Counted from the stretch's first letter, positions 8,438 to 16,891 are shown. The stretch is DNA of 64,000 nucleotides from an uncultured Clostridia bacterium (GCA_944383355.1 CALWPF010000003.1:1-64000); one strand, 5' to 3'. A program made the numbers and translations. The notes: generated by a model from the letters alone, not told the origin.

Positions 8438-9757
8438 TTATAATAAATATTTATCATTTTCTATTGCAACAAAAAGATTACAAAAAACTTTTTTTGCCTC
8501 ATTATAATACTTCATCACATCTTCCTCTGGCCAAAAATGTGTCAAAATTAATTTTTTTACGCCAGAATCTCTGGCTATAGTACCCGCTTGATATGCCGTT
8601 AAATGATTGCAAATAGTAGGGAATCCATGCTCTCTCAAAAAGCTAGATTCACAAATCAGTATGTCAGCACCTTTTGAAAAATTAACCAATCTATCTCTAC
8701 TGCTGTAGGAACAGTCCCCAGTATATACTAATGACTTATTGTTTATTGTTATTTTAGTTGCATAAGTCAATACATCTGGCGAGTGATCAATCAGCAAAAA
8801 TTCAAATTGGAAATTACCATATTTGTAAAAGTTATTTTCTTCTATATTATGTATATTCGAAAAAGACAACTTTTCCCTCGCAATATCCTCAAGAATCGCT
8901 CTAGGTTCTCTTGGCAAATATAAGTTAACAGGATTTATTAATTTCTTTTGATTTTTAAATACATACGATGTGTACATATAGTTGTAAATATCATTGTAAT
9001 GGTCTCTATGCAAATGTGAAATGACTATACCCAAATTATTTAGCAAATTAAAATCAAAAAACCTATGCGACCCACTGCCACAATCTAACAACAAACATTT
9101 ACCTCTATCGTTTAGTAAATATGATGGACAAGCATTACTAGGCTTTGCATACGGACTCTGTGTACCTAAAATGGTCAAAAATACACCATTTTGTATATCA
9201 TCACAAACTTTTTGAATAAACTCAACTTGCATAATATCAGTATAATCATTGTAAAAAACATAATCATACTCATCTTCATTATAGTCTAATCCAGCCTGCT
9301 CTCTTTGCATTAAGTAATCTTTTGAAATATTATCTCTTGCCAAGAGTTTTCCAAATCTCTCATCATCACTAATAGGCTTGATTAATACCCGCAAAGCTCC
9401 TCTCGCCCAAAAATCAGTAATGGGTAACATTGCCCAATCTATGATTACATTATCTTTAAACTTTTTATGCAACTCCTGACCTATGATATCCAATGTGTAC
9501 TCATCAAACAGTTTCTTGGCACTTTGATTTTGTTTACTAAAATAAACTTGCCCCAATTTCTTTCTATCAAATTTACCATTTTCATCATAAATGCAATCAC
9601 CAAATATCTGCTCAACTCTGCGCAAAACATCTAAATTTTTGTACATATTGTGCACTATACTGTCAACATCAACATAATCATAATCCAATTTTTGTGCCAA
9701 AGCTTTGGCAATTGTAGATTTCCCACTACCTGATTTACCTGTAATGTAAACTATCAT
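8438..9757 (-). CDS. Dephospho-CoA kinase fused to a metallo-beta-lactamase-fold domain
   Basis: Two domains in 439 residues. Residues 1 to about 190 are CoaE-like: P-loop GKSGSGKS (7-14), VDVDSIVH in place of the usual DADxI, and an FGDCIYDENGKFDRKKL stretch typical of dephospho-CoA kinase. Residues about 191-439 are an MBL-fold hydrolase of the RNase Z/phosphodiesterase-like type: SHLHRDH (HxHxDH at 248-253), a later DHSPD, TGDCS and LTHFWPE giving the remaining metal ligands. The ATG at 9757 has GGGG six bases upstream and is preferred over a TTG at 9769. Position next to coaD supports the CoA role of the first half; the role of the MBL half is unknown. I know of no described enzyme with this fusion. 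Confidence 0.88.
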   Translation of the reverse strand: MIVYITGKSGSGKSTIAKALAQKLDYDYVDVDSIVHNMYKNLDVLRRVEQIFGDCIYDENGKFDRKKLGQVYFSKQNQSAKKLFDEYTLDIIGQELHKKFKDNVIIDWAMLPITDFWARGALRVLIKPISDDERFGKLLARDNISKDYLMQREQAGLDYNEDEYDYVFYNDYTDIMQVEFIQKVCDDIQNGVFLTILGTQSPYAKPSNACPSYLLNDRGKCLLLDCGSGSHRFFDFNLLNNLGIVISHLHRDHYNDIYNYMYTSYVFKNQKKLINPVNLYLPREPRAILEDIAREKLSFSNIHNIEENNFYKYGNFQFEFLLIDHSPDVLTYATKITINNKSLVYTGDCSYSSRDRLVNFSKGADILICESSFLREHGFPTICNHLTAYQAGTIARDSGVKKLILTHFWPEEDVMKYYNEAKKVFCNLFVAIENDKYLL

Positions 9758-9998
9758 ACTTTTCCCCAAGTAAAATTATAGCATAAATATACACCACTTG
9801 TACAATTAAATAGACAAAATTATGTCAAAGTTACTTTCCTTCTTTATTTGCTTTTAAAAACTTGTAGACATTACTCCACCTAATAAATATTACATAACTA
9901 ATATGTACCAAAAATCATGTCTAATTATTAACTATTTTTATTGTAAAAAATCTTGTTTTGTGATATATTTTAGCCACATCAATAATTAGGAGAAAATT

Positions 9999-10265
9999 AT
10001 GATACATTCTTTAGCTGGTGGTAAAATGAAAGATTTGCAAATGTGCGACCTCGCAAAGGTAGAATATACCGTAGGAACACACCAAGGTCAAATTGGTTGG
10101 TATATCAATAACATATTTGACCTCAAAATAGGTGACATCGTGATAGTACCTATAGATCATATAAATAATACCACAGCAAAAGTACTAAAGATTGAACACA
10201 ATATATCTTCGCAAACCGCACCTATCTCATTAAAGAGGGCAAAAGAAATAATTAAAAAATTATGA
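9999..10265 (+). CDS. Small conserved-looking protein of unknown function
   Basis: An 88-residue protein with a well-placed AGGAG six bases before ATG 9999. I do not recognise it with confidence. The segment from VEYTVG to KVLKIEH has alternating hydrophobic residues with a central LKIGDIVIVPI, which resembles small beta-barrel domains such as the N-terminal domain of PriA. The C-terminal end (SLKRAKEIIKKL) is helical and basic. It is a monocistronic gene on the plus strand, divergent from the CoaE-MBL gene. A nucleic-acid-binding role is a guess from the fold hint only. Confidence 0.65.
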   Translation: MIHSLAGGKMKDLQMCDLAKVEYTVGTHQGQIGWYINNIFDLKIGDIVIVPIDHINNTTAKVLKIEHNISSQTAPISLKRAKEIIKKL

Positions 10266-10336
10266 CGCTAGCACATAAATAGCATATAAGAGCGAATCTC
10301 AAAATTTACTGAAATACAAAACAAAACCTAAAAAAC

Positions 10337-10365
10337 TTGCAAATTGATTATCATTATGATAAAAT
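10337..10365 (+). promoter_or_regulatory. Sigma-A promoter of ndk
   Basis: TTGCAA (10337-10342), a 17-base spacer and TAAAAT (10360-10365), about 30 bases upstream of the start codon. Confidence 0.7.
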
Positions 10366-10393
10366 CTATTTTATATTTATCAAAAAAGGAACA

Positions 10394-10807
10394 ATGAACA
10401 TGGAAGTAGAAAGGACATATATAATGCTCAAACCCGATGCTGTACGTAGAGGTTTGATAGGAGAAATAATTAGTCGCATAGAGCGCAAAGGTTTTAAGAT
10501 AGTTGATATGAAAATGTTTGAAATATCAAAAGAAGTCTTAGCCGAACATTATGCACATATAGTAGATAGACCATTTTATCCCGAGGTGGAGGAATATATG
10601 ACTAGCGGACCAGTAGTAGGTATGGTTGTAGAGGGAGAGAGCGCTATCAAGGGAATGCGTAACTTTATGGGACCTACAAAATATCTAGATGCTCCTGCTG
10701 GTACTATTCGTGGCGACTACTCTTGTAATGATAGGGAAAATTTGATACACGGATCTGATTCTCCTGAGACAGCAAAGGCTGAGATAAGGAGATTCTTTGG
10801 TTATTAA
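10394..10807 (+). CDS. ndk: Nucleoside diphosphate kinase
   Basis: Balances nucleoside triphosphate pools by transferring the gamma phosphate through a phospho-histidine. The protein has the family start ERTYIMLKPDAVRRGL and the active-site block NLIHGSDSPETA with the catalytic His. The longer open frame beginning at 10337 overlaps the promoter and is not used. Two ATGs are possible: 10394 lies only three bases after AAGGA, 10400 lies nine bases after it, so 10400 (136 residues) may be the real start. A terminator follows. With gmk just downstream, two nucleotide kinases lie next to each other but on separate promoters. Confidence 0.96.
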   Translation: MNMEVERTYIMLKPDAVRRGLIGEIISRIERKGFKIVDMKMFEISKEVLAEHYAHIVDRPFYPEVEEYMTSGPVVGMVVEGESAIKGMRNFMGPTKYLDAPAGTIRGDYSCNDRENLIHGSDSPETAKAEIRRFFGY

Positions 10808-10814
10808 TACTTAG

Positions 10815-10848
10815 CATCATAGCCACGAGGTTATGATGTTTTTTATTT
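10815..10848 (+). terminator. Intrinsic terminator of ndk
   Basis: CATCATA/TATGATG stem followed by TTTTTT. Confidence 0.8.
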
Positions 10849-10981
10849 GTACTCTGCTCCCACTCTTATATTTATGCACATGACGTCTAAAATGTGGGAC
10901 ACAAAAATTCTGTCACAATACCGCACTATATATTTATTATCACACTCAACCTCAATTGACTACCAAATATCAATTTGAGTA

Positions 10982-11010
10982 TTTACAAAGCATATTAGTT
11001 ATGGTATAAT
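10982..11010 (+). promoter_or_regulatory. Sigma-A promoter of gmk
   Basis: TTTACA (10982-10987), a 17-base spacer and a perfect TATAAT (11005-11010), 32 bases before the start codon. Confidence 0.8.
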
Positions 11011-11042
11011 AAGCACATATAGATTAACCTAGGAGAAAGCAA

Positions 11043-11696
11043 ATGTTAGTATTAATCTCGGGAATATCTGGGTGTGGTAAAAGTACTATAATTAAACAAA
11101 TACTAAAAGACAAGCCTGAGTATATCTTAGTCAAATCCACAACCACTCGTCCGATGAGACTAAAGGATAATGAAAGTCAAGGGAATCCTTATCACTTCGT
11201 CAGCGAAGAAGAATTTGATAAACTAATAGCTGAGGACAAGTTTTTTGAGTGGAACACTATACACGGTAATAAATATGGAGTGACAAAGGAAATCATTGAG
11301 CTAGCAAAAGATCCTACAAAATGCGTGCTAAAGGATATAGATGTAGAAGGACAGCAAGAATATTTACAAAAGTTAAAGAATAGTGGAATAAAAGTGTTTT
11401 CTGTATATGTTTGTCTTGCGCCAGAGATTTTGGAGCAAAGACTCATAAAACGCGGTGATGATATCGATAATATCAAATTGAGATTATCTAGAGGTCAATA
11501 CGAAAACTCATTTGCATCAAACTATGACTTTGTGGTACATAATCTAGGTGCGACCGATTATGTGCGCATAGCAAGATTAACTGAATATAAAATAGAACAG
11601 ATAATGAACGAGCAATGCCGTGAAATCTCATCTACAAATACAAAAATATCAACCGCTACCCCATCACAATGTACTGCTAGCCCACTAGCTAAATAA
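11043..11696 (+). CDS. gmk: Guanylate kinase
   Basis: Converts GMP to GDP. The 217 residues include the P-loop GISGCGKS, the GMP-binding segment STTTRPMR, the conserved YHFVSEEEF, and VLKDIDVEGQQ in place of the usual LEIDVQGA. The ATG at 11043 follows AGGAGAAAGCAA. Compared with typical Gmk (about 205 residues) there is a Ser/Thr-rich C-terminal extension of about 25 residues that looks disordered. The gene stands alone between its own promoter and terminator. Confidence 0.9.
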   Translation: MLVLISGISGCGKSTIIKQILKDKPEYILVKSTTTRPMRLKDNESQGNPYHFVSEEEFDKLIAEDKFFEWNTIHGNKYGVTKEIIELAKDPTKCVLKDIDVEGQQEYLQKLKNSGIKVFSVYVCLAPEILEQRLIKRGDDIDNIKLRLSRGQYENSFASNYDFVVHNLGATDYVRIARLTEYKIEQIMNEQCREISSTNTKISTATPSQCTASPLAK

Positions 11697-11727
11697 AAAC
11701 TTCATCAATATGGTGAAGTTTTTTTAA
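11694..11727 (+). terminator. Intrinsic terminator of gmk
   Basis: AACTTCATC/GGTGAAGTT stem and T7 tract immediately after the stop codon. Confidence 0.85.
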
Positions 11728-11884
11728 TTTTAATCTAAAAAATTAAGAAATGTCTTGAAATTTTAATAACATCAAATGACTAAATCAGCATAAATTTAAA
11801 AAAAGTTGGTGATAAACAATCGTTTGATGCCATAATATTACAACAGCAAAATATATTGTGTCTATAGTTAGCACAATTATTTAG

Positions 11885-11913
11885 TTGTACTCGGTACTAA
11901 AATTGTGTATAAT
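11885..11913 (+). promoter_or_regulatory. Sigma-A promoter placed for leaderless transcription
   Basis: TTGTAC (11885-11890), a 17-base spacer and TATAAT (11908-11913). The expected transcription start falls about seven bases downstream, on the A of the ATG at 11920. Confidence 0.75.
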
Positions 11914-11919
11914 AACTGT

Positions 11920-12750
11920 ATGAAAAGTACAAAAAGATTTGTGGTCAGTTTATTTTTATGCTTTAGTATATTATGTCTGGCAAGTTGTGCCTCACCTACC
12001 CCACAGCACAATGTTGGGGTATGGTGGTGGGATAATAGATTAGATGATAGCTACCTAAACTTTGCAAAAAATAATAAAGTAAATGAAATCTATTTTTATG
12101 ACAGTGACTTAAATGAAAAATCTAAAAATTTTATTACCAAAGCACTACAATTTGATATAGCAGTATATTGGTTGATTGGGAAAAAAGAATGGTTAAATGA
12201 TTACCAAGGCTTGTACAATGAAATTGATAGATTGGTACAGTACAACACAGAAAACCCTTACAGCCAATACAAAGGCGTACACCTAGATATCGAGCCACAT
12301 CAATTCGATAACTTTGAAGAGAATAGGTACCAACTAATTTATAATTTGATAGAAATTGCATATAATCTAAAACAACTATACCCTACCATTCACTTTGAAT
12401 TTGATATACCATTTTGGTTGCATGACGGAATAACTTTTAATGAAGTAACTAAACCCGCATATGCACATATGATAGATATAGCTGACAGAGTAATCTTGAT
12501 GAGTTACCGTGACACAGCAAAAGATGTACTAGCTGTATCAAAAGAAGAAATCGAATATGCAAAATCAACAAATAAAACATTAGTCCTGGGCGTCGAGACA
12601 GGGGAAACTAATGAAACTGACAATGTTACTTTTTTTGAGGAGGGTAAAAATTACATGTACCAACAACTAGCGATCGTAAAACAATCACTTCCCGAAAATT
12701 TTAGCATAGCATTACATCATATAAAAACATGGCAACAACTAAAAAACTAA
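11920..12750 (+). CDS. Lipoprotein with a TIM-barrel glycosidase-like domain, function unknown
   Basis: A 276-residue protein with a lipoprotein signal (lipobox LASC, Cys 23). The body has the alternation expected of a (beta/alpha)8 barrel: GVWWWDNR, then NEIYFYDSD, KGVHLDIEPH (DIEP at 123-126, a likely catalytic acid pair), HFEFDIPFW, DRVILMSYRD and KTLVLGVETG at the presumed strand ends. This pattern recalls glycoside-hydrolase-like barrels, but I cannot name the family. ATG 11920 is chosen because it opens the signal peptide; no Shine-Dalgarno sequence precedes it, and the promoter position predicts a leaderless mRNA. It is probably anchored on the outer face of the membrane. Confidence 0.82.
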   Translation: MKSTKRFVVSLFLCFSILCLASCASPTPQHNVGVWWWDNRLDDSYLNFAKNNKVNEIYFYDSDLNEKSKNFITKALQFDIAVYWLIGKKEWLNDYQGLYNEIDRLVQYNTENPYSQYKGVHLDIEPHQFDNFEENRYQLIYNLIEIAYNLKQLYPTIHFEFDIPFWLHDGITFNEVTKPAYAHMIDIADRVILMSYRDTAKDVLAVSKEEIEYAKSTNKTLVLGVETGETNETDNVTFFEEGKNYMYQQLAIVKQSLPENFSIALHHIKTWQQLKN

Positions 12751-12864
12751 GTGCATAATATTAAAAAAGACAAAACTATACGCAAAATCAACTAAAATAG
12801 TACAGTAAATTAATACTATGCACATACTACCCCCACTTAACCAAATAAAAATAAGGAGAAAATT

Positions 12865-13161
12865 ATGAGTCTAATAATAAACATATACTACACTGGGCAA
12901 GAAGGAAATGCACGAAAATTTATGGAGGAAATGATTAGTAGCGGACTTGTCGAAAAGATAAGGAATGAAATTGGAAATGAAAAATATGAATACTTTTTAC
13001 CAGTAGATGATTCCGAAACCATTTTACTAATAGACAAATGGAGAGATAAGCAATCATTGGATAACCATCATAAATCAGAGATGATGCAAGAAATTGCAAG
13101 ATTAAGAAATAAATATAAGTTACATATGCGTGTTGAGCAGTTTACTGAGCATAAAGAATAA
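12865..13161 (+). CDS. Antibiotic biosynthesis monooxygenase (ABM)-domain protein
   Basis: A 98-residue protein with the dimeric ferredoxin-like ABM layout: an N-terminal strand (LIINIYYTG), a helix, a central EYFLPVDDSETILLIDKW segment with the conserved Trp, a helix with the conserved His (LDNHHKSEMM), and a final strand. Such proteins (YgiN-like) are quinol monooxygenases or heme-related enzymes, or have no known substrate. AGGAG lies six bases before the ATG. It is monocistronic, so the context does not suggest a substrate. Confidence 0.85.
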   Translation: MSLIINIYYTGQEGNARKFMEEMISSGLVEKIRNEIGNEKYEYFLPVDDSETILLIDKWRDKQSLDNHHKSEMMQEIARLRNKYKLHMRVEQFTEHKE

Positions 13162-13197
13162 ATAATTTTGTTATTATTATCATGGTAAATTATCAAT

Positions 13198-13231
13198 AAA
13201 AAAGAGGGCTCTCAAAATGAGCTCTCTTTCC
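13198..13231. terminator. Terminator hairpin shared by the ABM gene and the minus-strand tRNA-Gly
   Basis: AAAGAG-GCTC/GAGC-CTCTTT stem with a seven-base loop. The T6 tract is on the minus-strand side, so it is strongest as the terminator of tRNA-Gly. Confidence 0.75.
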
Positions 13232-13234
13232 TAT

Positions 13235-13308
13235 TGGAGCGAGTGAGGGGAATCGAACCCCCATAATCGGCTTGGGAAGCCGGTATTCTACCACTGAACT
13301 ACACTCGC
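13235..13308 (-). tRNA. tRNA-Gly (anticodon CCC)
   Basis: Acceptor GCGAGTG/CACTCGC, D arm AGTTCAGTGGT, loop TTCCCAA giving anticodon CCC, T loop TTCGATT, encoded CCA. The first anticodon-stem pair (27-43) is a C-A mismatch. It is unlinked to the tRNA cluster at 6921-7856. Confidence 0.93.
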
Positions 13309-13385
13309 ACGATAAAAAATAATATACCTAATATATGAATCAGCACTTACTCAACGGACTTAGTAACTAACATAAGTGTGATTAC

Positions 13386-13414
13386 ATTATATAACATTTA
13401 TCAAATTTAGACAA
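13386..13414 (-). promoter_or_regulatory. Sigma-A promoter of tRNA-Gly(CCC)
   Basis: On the minus strand TTGTCT (13409-13414), a 17-base spacer and TATAAT (13386-13391), about 75 bases before the tRNA. Confidence 0.7.
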
Positions 13415-13748
13415 CAGTTTTTTGATATATTGCAATAAAAATCTTGCCTATACTATATTACTTATTTCCTCTAAAAACATATAAACTGGCAATATACAAC
13501 TTTAATTAATAGTTTGTTACAACAAAAAGTAACACAAGCACCATACAAATGTCAATAATGAGAATAATCATCTCTAAAACATAAAAGTACTTGTGTTACA
13601 TTAATATTATTGCCGTGTAGTAGCAAATTATACATTTTTTCTAAAAAAATTTTATATCCTCTCTTGCATCTTGGAAGTACAACTAAAATTATTAAATTAA
13701 TATAACAATTATGCACTAATCAAAATTATGCAAGTGTACCAAAATTAT

Positions 13749-13777
13749 TTTACTTTTGTAGCAAAAAAATTTATAAT
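13749..13777 (+). promoter_or_regulatory. Sigma-A promoter of the YhhN operon
   Basis: TTTACT (13749-13754), a 17-base spacer and TATAAT (13772-13777), about 70 bases before the first start codon. Confidence 0.65.
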
Positions 13778-13853
13778 TAGTACAAACTGATATTGGATAA
13801 TAGTTTTGTATAGCAATACACTACTATCTATCAGCAAAAAGGAGGTTTGTGAT

Positions 13854-14540
13854 ATGTTAGAGTTTTACATAGTGCTGGGTATAGCTATAGTAGCCAGTCT
13901 AGCATTTGTATTCTCATGGTCCGAAAAGAGACCTTTGTTTAGTTTTTGGTTTAAAGGTGTAGCAACAGTAACTGTAATAGCATTGGCAAGTGTAGCAATA
14001 TTTGTAAATACAGAAATGGGTCTACCTGCTCTATTCTTTATGATTGGACTTGCATGTTGCATGTTGGGTGACCTTACCCTCGCACTTTTGGAGCTATTAG
14101 ATGAATCAAAACGAGAAAATGTAATCACCTATGGAATGATATCTTTTGGTGTAGCTCAAGTTTTCTTTATCATTGGTATGTCAATGGTTGGAGGTTTTAT
14201 GCCATGGGCAATATTAGGCGGTGTTGGTTTTGCTCTACTAGTATTCTTACTCAGCAAACCTATGAAGTTAAACTTTGGTAAATGCCTAATCCCAGGTTTA
14301 ATATATGCGTGTGCACTAGCAACCAGTTTGTTTACTGCAATTACATTCCTAGTAACATCTGGAGGAAGCACCGCTGGTATTATTTTAACAATAGGTTTTG
14401 CTTCTTTTATGATTTCCGACTTGATACTTTCCCAAATTTATTTTGGGCAAATCAACAAAAAACCATTATATATTCCAAACTTAGCAACCTACTATGCAGC
14501 AATTATACTAATAGCGTGCTCTCTATTGACTCTAGTTTAG
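13854..14540 (+). CDS. YhhN/TMEM86 family membrane protein
   Basis: A 228-residue integral membrane protein with about eight hydrophobic segments. It has the family's two acidic membrane motifs, MLGDLTLAL in the third segment and ISDLILSQI in the second half. Characterised members are lysoplasmalogenases, which cleave the vinyl-ether bond of lysoplasmalogens. The ATG at 13854 has AGGAGG eight bases upstream and opens directly into the first helix; the longer frame from 13806 is not needed. First gene of a three-gene operon (nine bases to the next). Confidence 0.82.
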   Translation: MLEFYIVLGIAIVASLAFVFSWSEKRPLFSFWFKGVATVTVIALASVAIFVNTEMGLPALFFMIGLACCMLGDLTLALLELLDESKRENVITYGMISFGVAQVFFIIGMSMVGGFMPWAILGGVGFALLVFLLSKPMKLNFGKCLIPGLIYACALATSLFTAITFLVTSGGSTAGIILTIGFASFMISDLILSQIYFGQINKKPLYIPNLATYYAAIILIACSLLTLV

Positions 14541-14549
14541 GAGGAGAAT

Positions 14550-15005
14550 ATGCAAGATAAAAAACAATATTTCTTTGCCTATGGTACAAATATTTCAAAA
14601 GATATTTTGACCAAAAACTGTCCTGGTGCAGAACTAATCGGCTATGGAATGCTCAACAATTATGTACTAGAATTTCGAGGTTATAACAACCATGCAATTG
14701 CAAATCTTGCAAAGCAAAAAAACGAGGTACTCCCTGTTGCGGTATGGGACATGCCACCAGAAAGCAGATACACCATAGATAATTTTGAGAAATTCCCCTA
14801 TTTGTATAAACACAAAAGAGTCAAGGCAGTAATAAATGGCAAAAAGATTAAAGGCATAATTTATATTCTCAAACAAGAGTTACCACATGGTACACCTAGT
14901 GAAGACTATTTACAAACATTACGAAACGCCTATCAATCCGCTGAATTTGACGAATATTACATTAATAGTGCACTAGAACGTAATAAAAAATATAATCAGG
15001 AGTAA
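14550..15005 (+). CDS. Gamma-glutamylcyclotransferase-like (AIG2/GGCT fold) protein
   Basis: A 151-residue protein with the GGCT-like glycine loop FFAYGTNIS at the N-terminus and, after the middle strand set, the segment IDNFEKFPYLYKHKRV with the presumed catalytic Glu followed by the conserved Tyr. Relatives release 5-oxoproline from gamma-glutamyl compounds or act on gamma-glutamylamines; the exact substrate cannot be told. AGGAGG precedes the ATG. It lies nine bases after the YhhN gene and three bases before the next gene, so it is co-transcribed. Confidence 0.85.
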   Translation: MQDKKQYFFAYGTNISKDILTKNCPGAELIGYGMLNNYVLEFRGYNNHAIANLAKQKNEVLPVAVWDMPPESRYTIDNFEKFPYLYKHKRVKAVINGKKIKGIIYILKQELPHGTPSEDYLQTLRNAYQSAEFDEYYINSALERNKKYNQE

Positions 15006-15008
15006 CTA

Positions 15009-16169
15009 ATGAAATACGAATTCCCCGACTATGACAACTGTTGTGTAAATATCATATCAAGTGTGAGTAAATATTTTGGACTAAATCCATATCATTCTAC
15101 ACTACCATTGGTAGATAAAGAATTAAAAAAAGGTTACAAAAATGTGGTGGTATTGCTACTAGATGGAATGGGTCAAGATATGCTTGCACGCCAGTTACCA
15201 CAAGACAGTTTCCTACGCACATATTTTTTGCAAGAATTAAGTGCAGTATTTCCTAGCTCTACTACCCCATCAACAGTTAGTTTCAAGTCTGGGCTCACCC
15301 CATTAGAACACGGCTGGTGGGGACATTACTTGTATCTCAAAGAAGTTGGCTGTAGTACTAACCTATATCTCAACACAGAGACCTGTTCCAAAAAAAATGT
15401 GCATATGCGTAATGTAGCTCACAATGTAATGCCTTATGAAACCATATTAGATCAGATAGACAAAATCACACCTCCTAGTACACATTGTTATGCTATTTGT
15501 AATGAAGAAGCTAGAGATGAGGCTGGAATAACACAGATTACATATGCTACTTTTGATGAGATGAGTGATTATATATACACTCTCACACAAAATCCTGGAG
15601 GCAGATACATATACGCATATCATAATTTCCCAGATGATATGATGCACAAAAAAGGTCCTTATAGCAATGAGGTCGGTAATTTGATGGCTGAATTAGATGC
15701 GCAAGTAGAATATCTATGCAAGCGTTGCTCTGATACTTTATTTTTGATATCTGCTGATCATGGGCAGACTGAGATACATGAGGTACGAGACATAGCTGAT
15801 TATCCTGATGTTTGCGATTGTATGATTATGCCACCAACAGGTTTGTCAAGATGTTTTAATTTTTATATAAAAGCAGATAAACGACAGGAATTTGTAAAGT
15901 TGGCAAAAAAATATTTTAGTGATAAATTCTTGCTATTTTCAAAAAAAGAAGTGCTAGAAAAAGGTCTATTGGGCAAAGGTAAGCAACATTATAAAATTGA
16001 CGATACCCTTGGTGATTATCTATTAGTTGCTATAGATGATTGCAATCTAGCAATGACTACCCTATACGAATTACCTATAATCCAACCAATAGGCAATCAT
16101 GGTGGATTAACAGTACAGGAAATGCGAGTACCACTTATTATGTATGGCGAAAAAATACATAAAAAATAA
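15009..16169 (+). CDS. Alkaline-phosphatase-superfamily phosphodiesterase (nucleotide pyrophosphatase/phosphodiesterase type)
   Basis: A 386-residue protein with the metal and nucleophile layout of the family: VVLLLDGMGQD with the first metal Asp (about residue 52), FPSSTTPST with the Thr nucleophile (about 83-89), HNFPDDMMH in the middle, SADHGQ with the second Asp-His pair, and a late NHGGLTVQEM with the last His. No signal peptide is visible, so it is probably cytoplasmic. AGGAG lies six bases upstream of the ATG. As the last gene of the YhhN operon it may act on lysophospholipid or glycerophospho substrates, which is inference from the neighbour. Confidence 0.88.
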   Translation: MKYEFPDYDNCCVNIISSVSKYFGLNPYHSTLPLVDKELKKGYKNVVVLLLDGMGQDMLARQLPQDSFLRTYFLQELSAVFPSSTTPSTVSFKSGLTPLEHGWWGHYLYLKEVGCSTNLYLNTETCSKKNVHMRNVAHNVMPYETILDQIDKITPPSTHCYAICNEEARDEAGITQITYATFDEMSDYIYTLTQNPGGRYIYAYHNFPDDMMHKKGPYSNEVGNLMAELDAQVEYLCKRCSDTLFLISADHGQTEIHEVRDIADYPDVCDCMIMPPTGLSRCFNFYIKADKRQEFVKLAKKYFSDKFLLFSKKEVLEKGLLGKGKQHYKIDDTLGDYLLVAIDDCNLAMTTLYELPIIQPIGNHGGLTVQEMRVPLIMYGEKIHKK

Positions 16170-16188
16170 ATGGTAGTTTTATAAATAT

Positions 16189-16220
16189 AAAATACAGGTA
16201 CAAATACCTGTATTTTCTTT
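16189..16220. terminator. Bidirectional terminator between converging operons
   Basis: AAAATACAGGTA/TACCTGTATTTT perfect stem with a four-base loop and a T-rich flank. Confidence 0.85.
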
Positions 16221-16261
16221 TGATTAAAACAATTTTTGCGAATAGTTTATCTAATCTAAAC

Positions 16262-16891
16262 CTACATATTTGAAATAATATTTAACAACTGTTGTCCACT
16301 CTCTGCAAAATTTTTCTCGCTCATTACACTATCAGCACCATACCCCCAACTCACAGCTATAGTCCGTAAACCATTTTCTTTGCCTCCCAAGAGGTCATTA
16401 GTGGTATCCCCTACCACCACAGTTTGCTCTGGAATCAAAGCTTGCTCTATTAGAATTGATTTTATTAATTCACCTTTGCTTTGATATGGATTATCTACAT
16501 TATCTCCATACACCTTATCAAAATAGTGCAATACTCCCAAGGTAGACAATTCTTTTTTTACAACAGACTCTATTTGTAAACTAGTAACAAATAACCTATA
16601 TCCATTCGCTTTTAAATAATCCAACACAAAAACAATGTCGGGCATAAGGGTCACATCATGTACTGCAACTTCTTTGTATATATTATTGTAATCAGCCATT
16701 ACTTTATATTTTTTATCTTCGCCAAAATATTTGCCAAAAGTATTGATTAGTGGTGGTCCAATCAATTGCAAAAAATCAATATTACTAGCATCTACATCAT
16801 ATAAATCAAATAATCTTTGCAGTACACCAACTTGCAGCTTAGTACAATTGATTATAGTACCATCAAGGTCAAATAAAACATTCTTTATCAA
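16262..16891 (-). CDS. HAD-superfamily phosphatase (phosphoglycolate phosphatase/pyrophosphatase-like)
   Basis: A 209-residue HAD hydrolase with motif I DLDGTII, a helical cap, motif II (VTS), a conserved Lys (SKGELI) and motif III-IV VVGDTTNDLLGG. Substrate is not determined by sequence; phosphoglycolate or pyrophosphate are typical for this subfamily. The start is TTG at 16891 with AGAGG six bases upstream. It lies 29 bases after metG in the same direction and is probably read through from it. Confidence 0.88.
   Translation of the reverse strand: MIKNVLFDLDGTIINCTKLQVGVLQRLFDLYDVDASNIDFLQLIGPPLINTFGKYFGEDKKYKVMADYNNIYKEVAVHDVTLMPDIVFVLDYLKANGYRLFVTSLQIESVVKKELSTLGVLHYFDKVYGDNVDNPYQSKGELIKSILIEQALIPEQTVVVGDTTNDLLGGKENGLRTIAVSWGYGADSVMSEKNFAESGQQLLNIISNM

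Larger units (their letters stand above)
13309..13853. other. Gene-free spacer with divergent promoters
   Basis: About 545 AT-rich bases with no credible coding frame. It holds the minus-strand tRNA-Gly promoter and the plus-strand promoter of the YhhN operon. Nothing else was recognised in the middle part. Confidence 0.65.
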
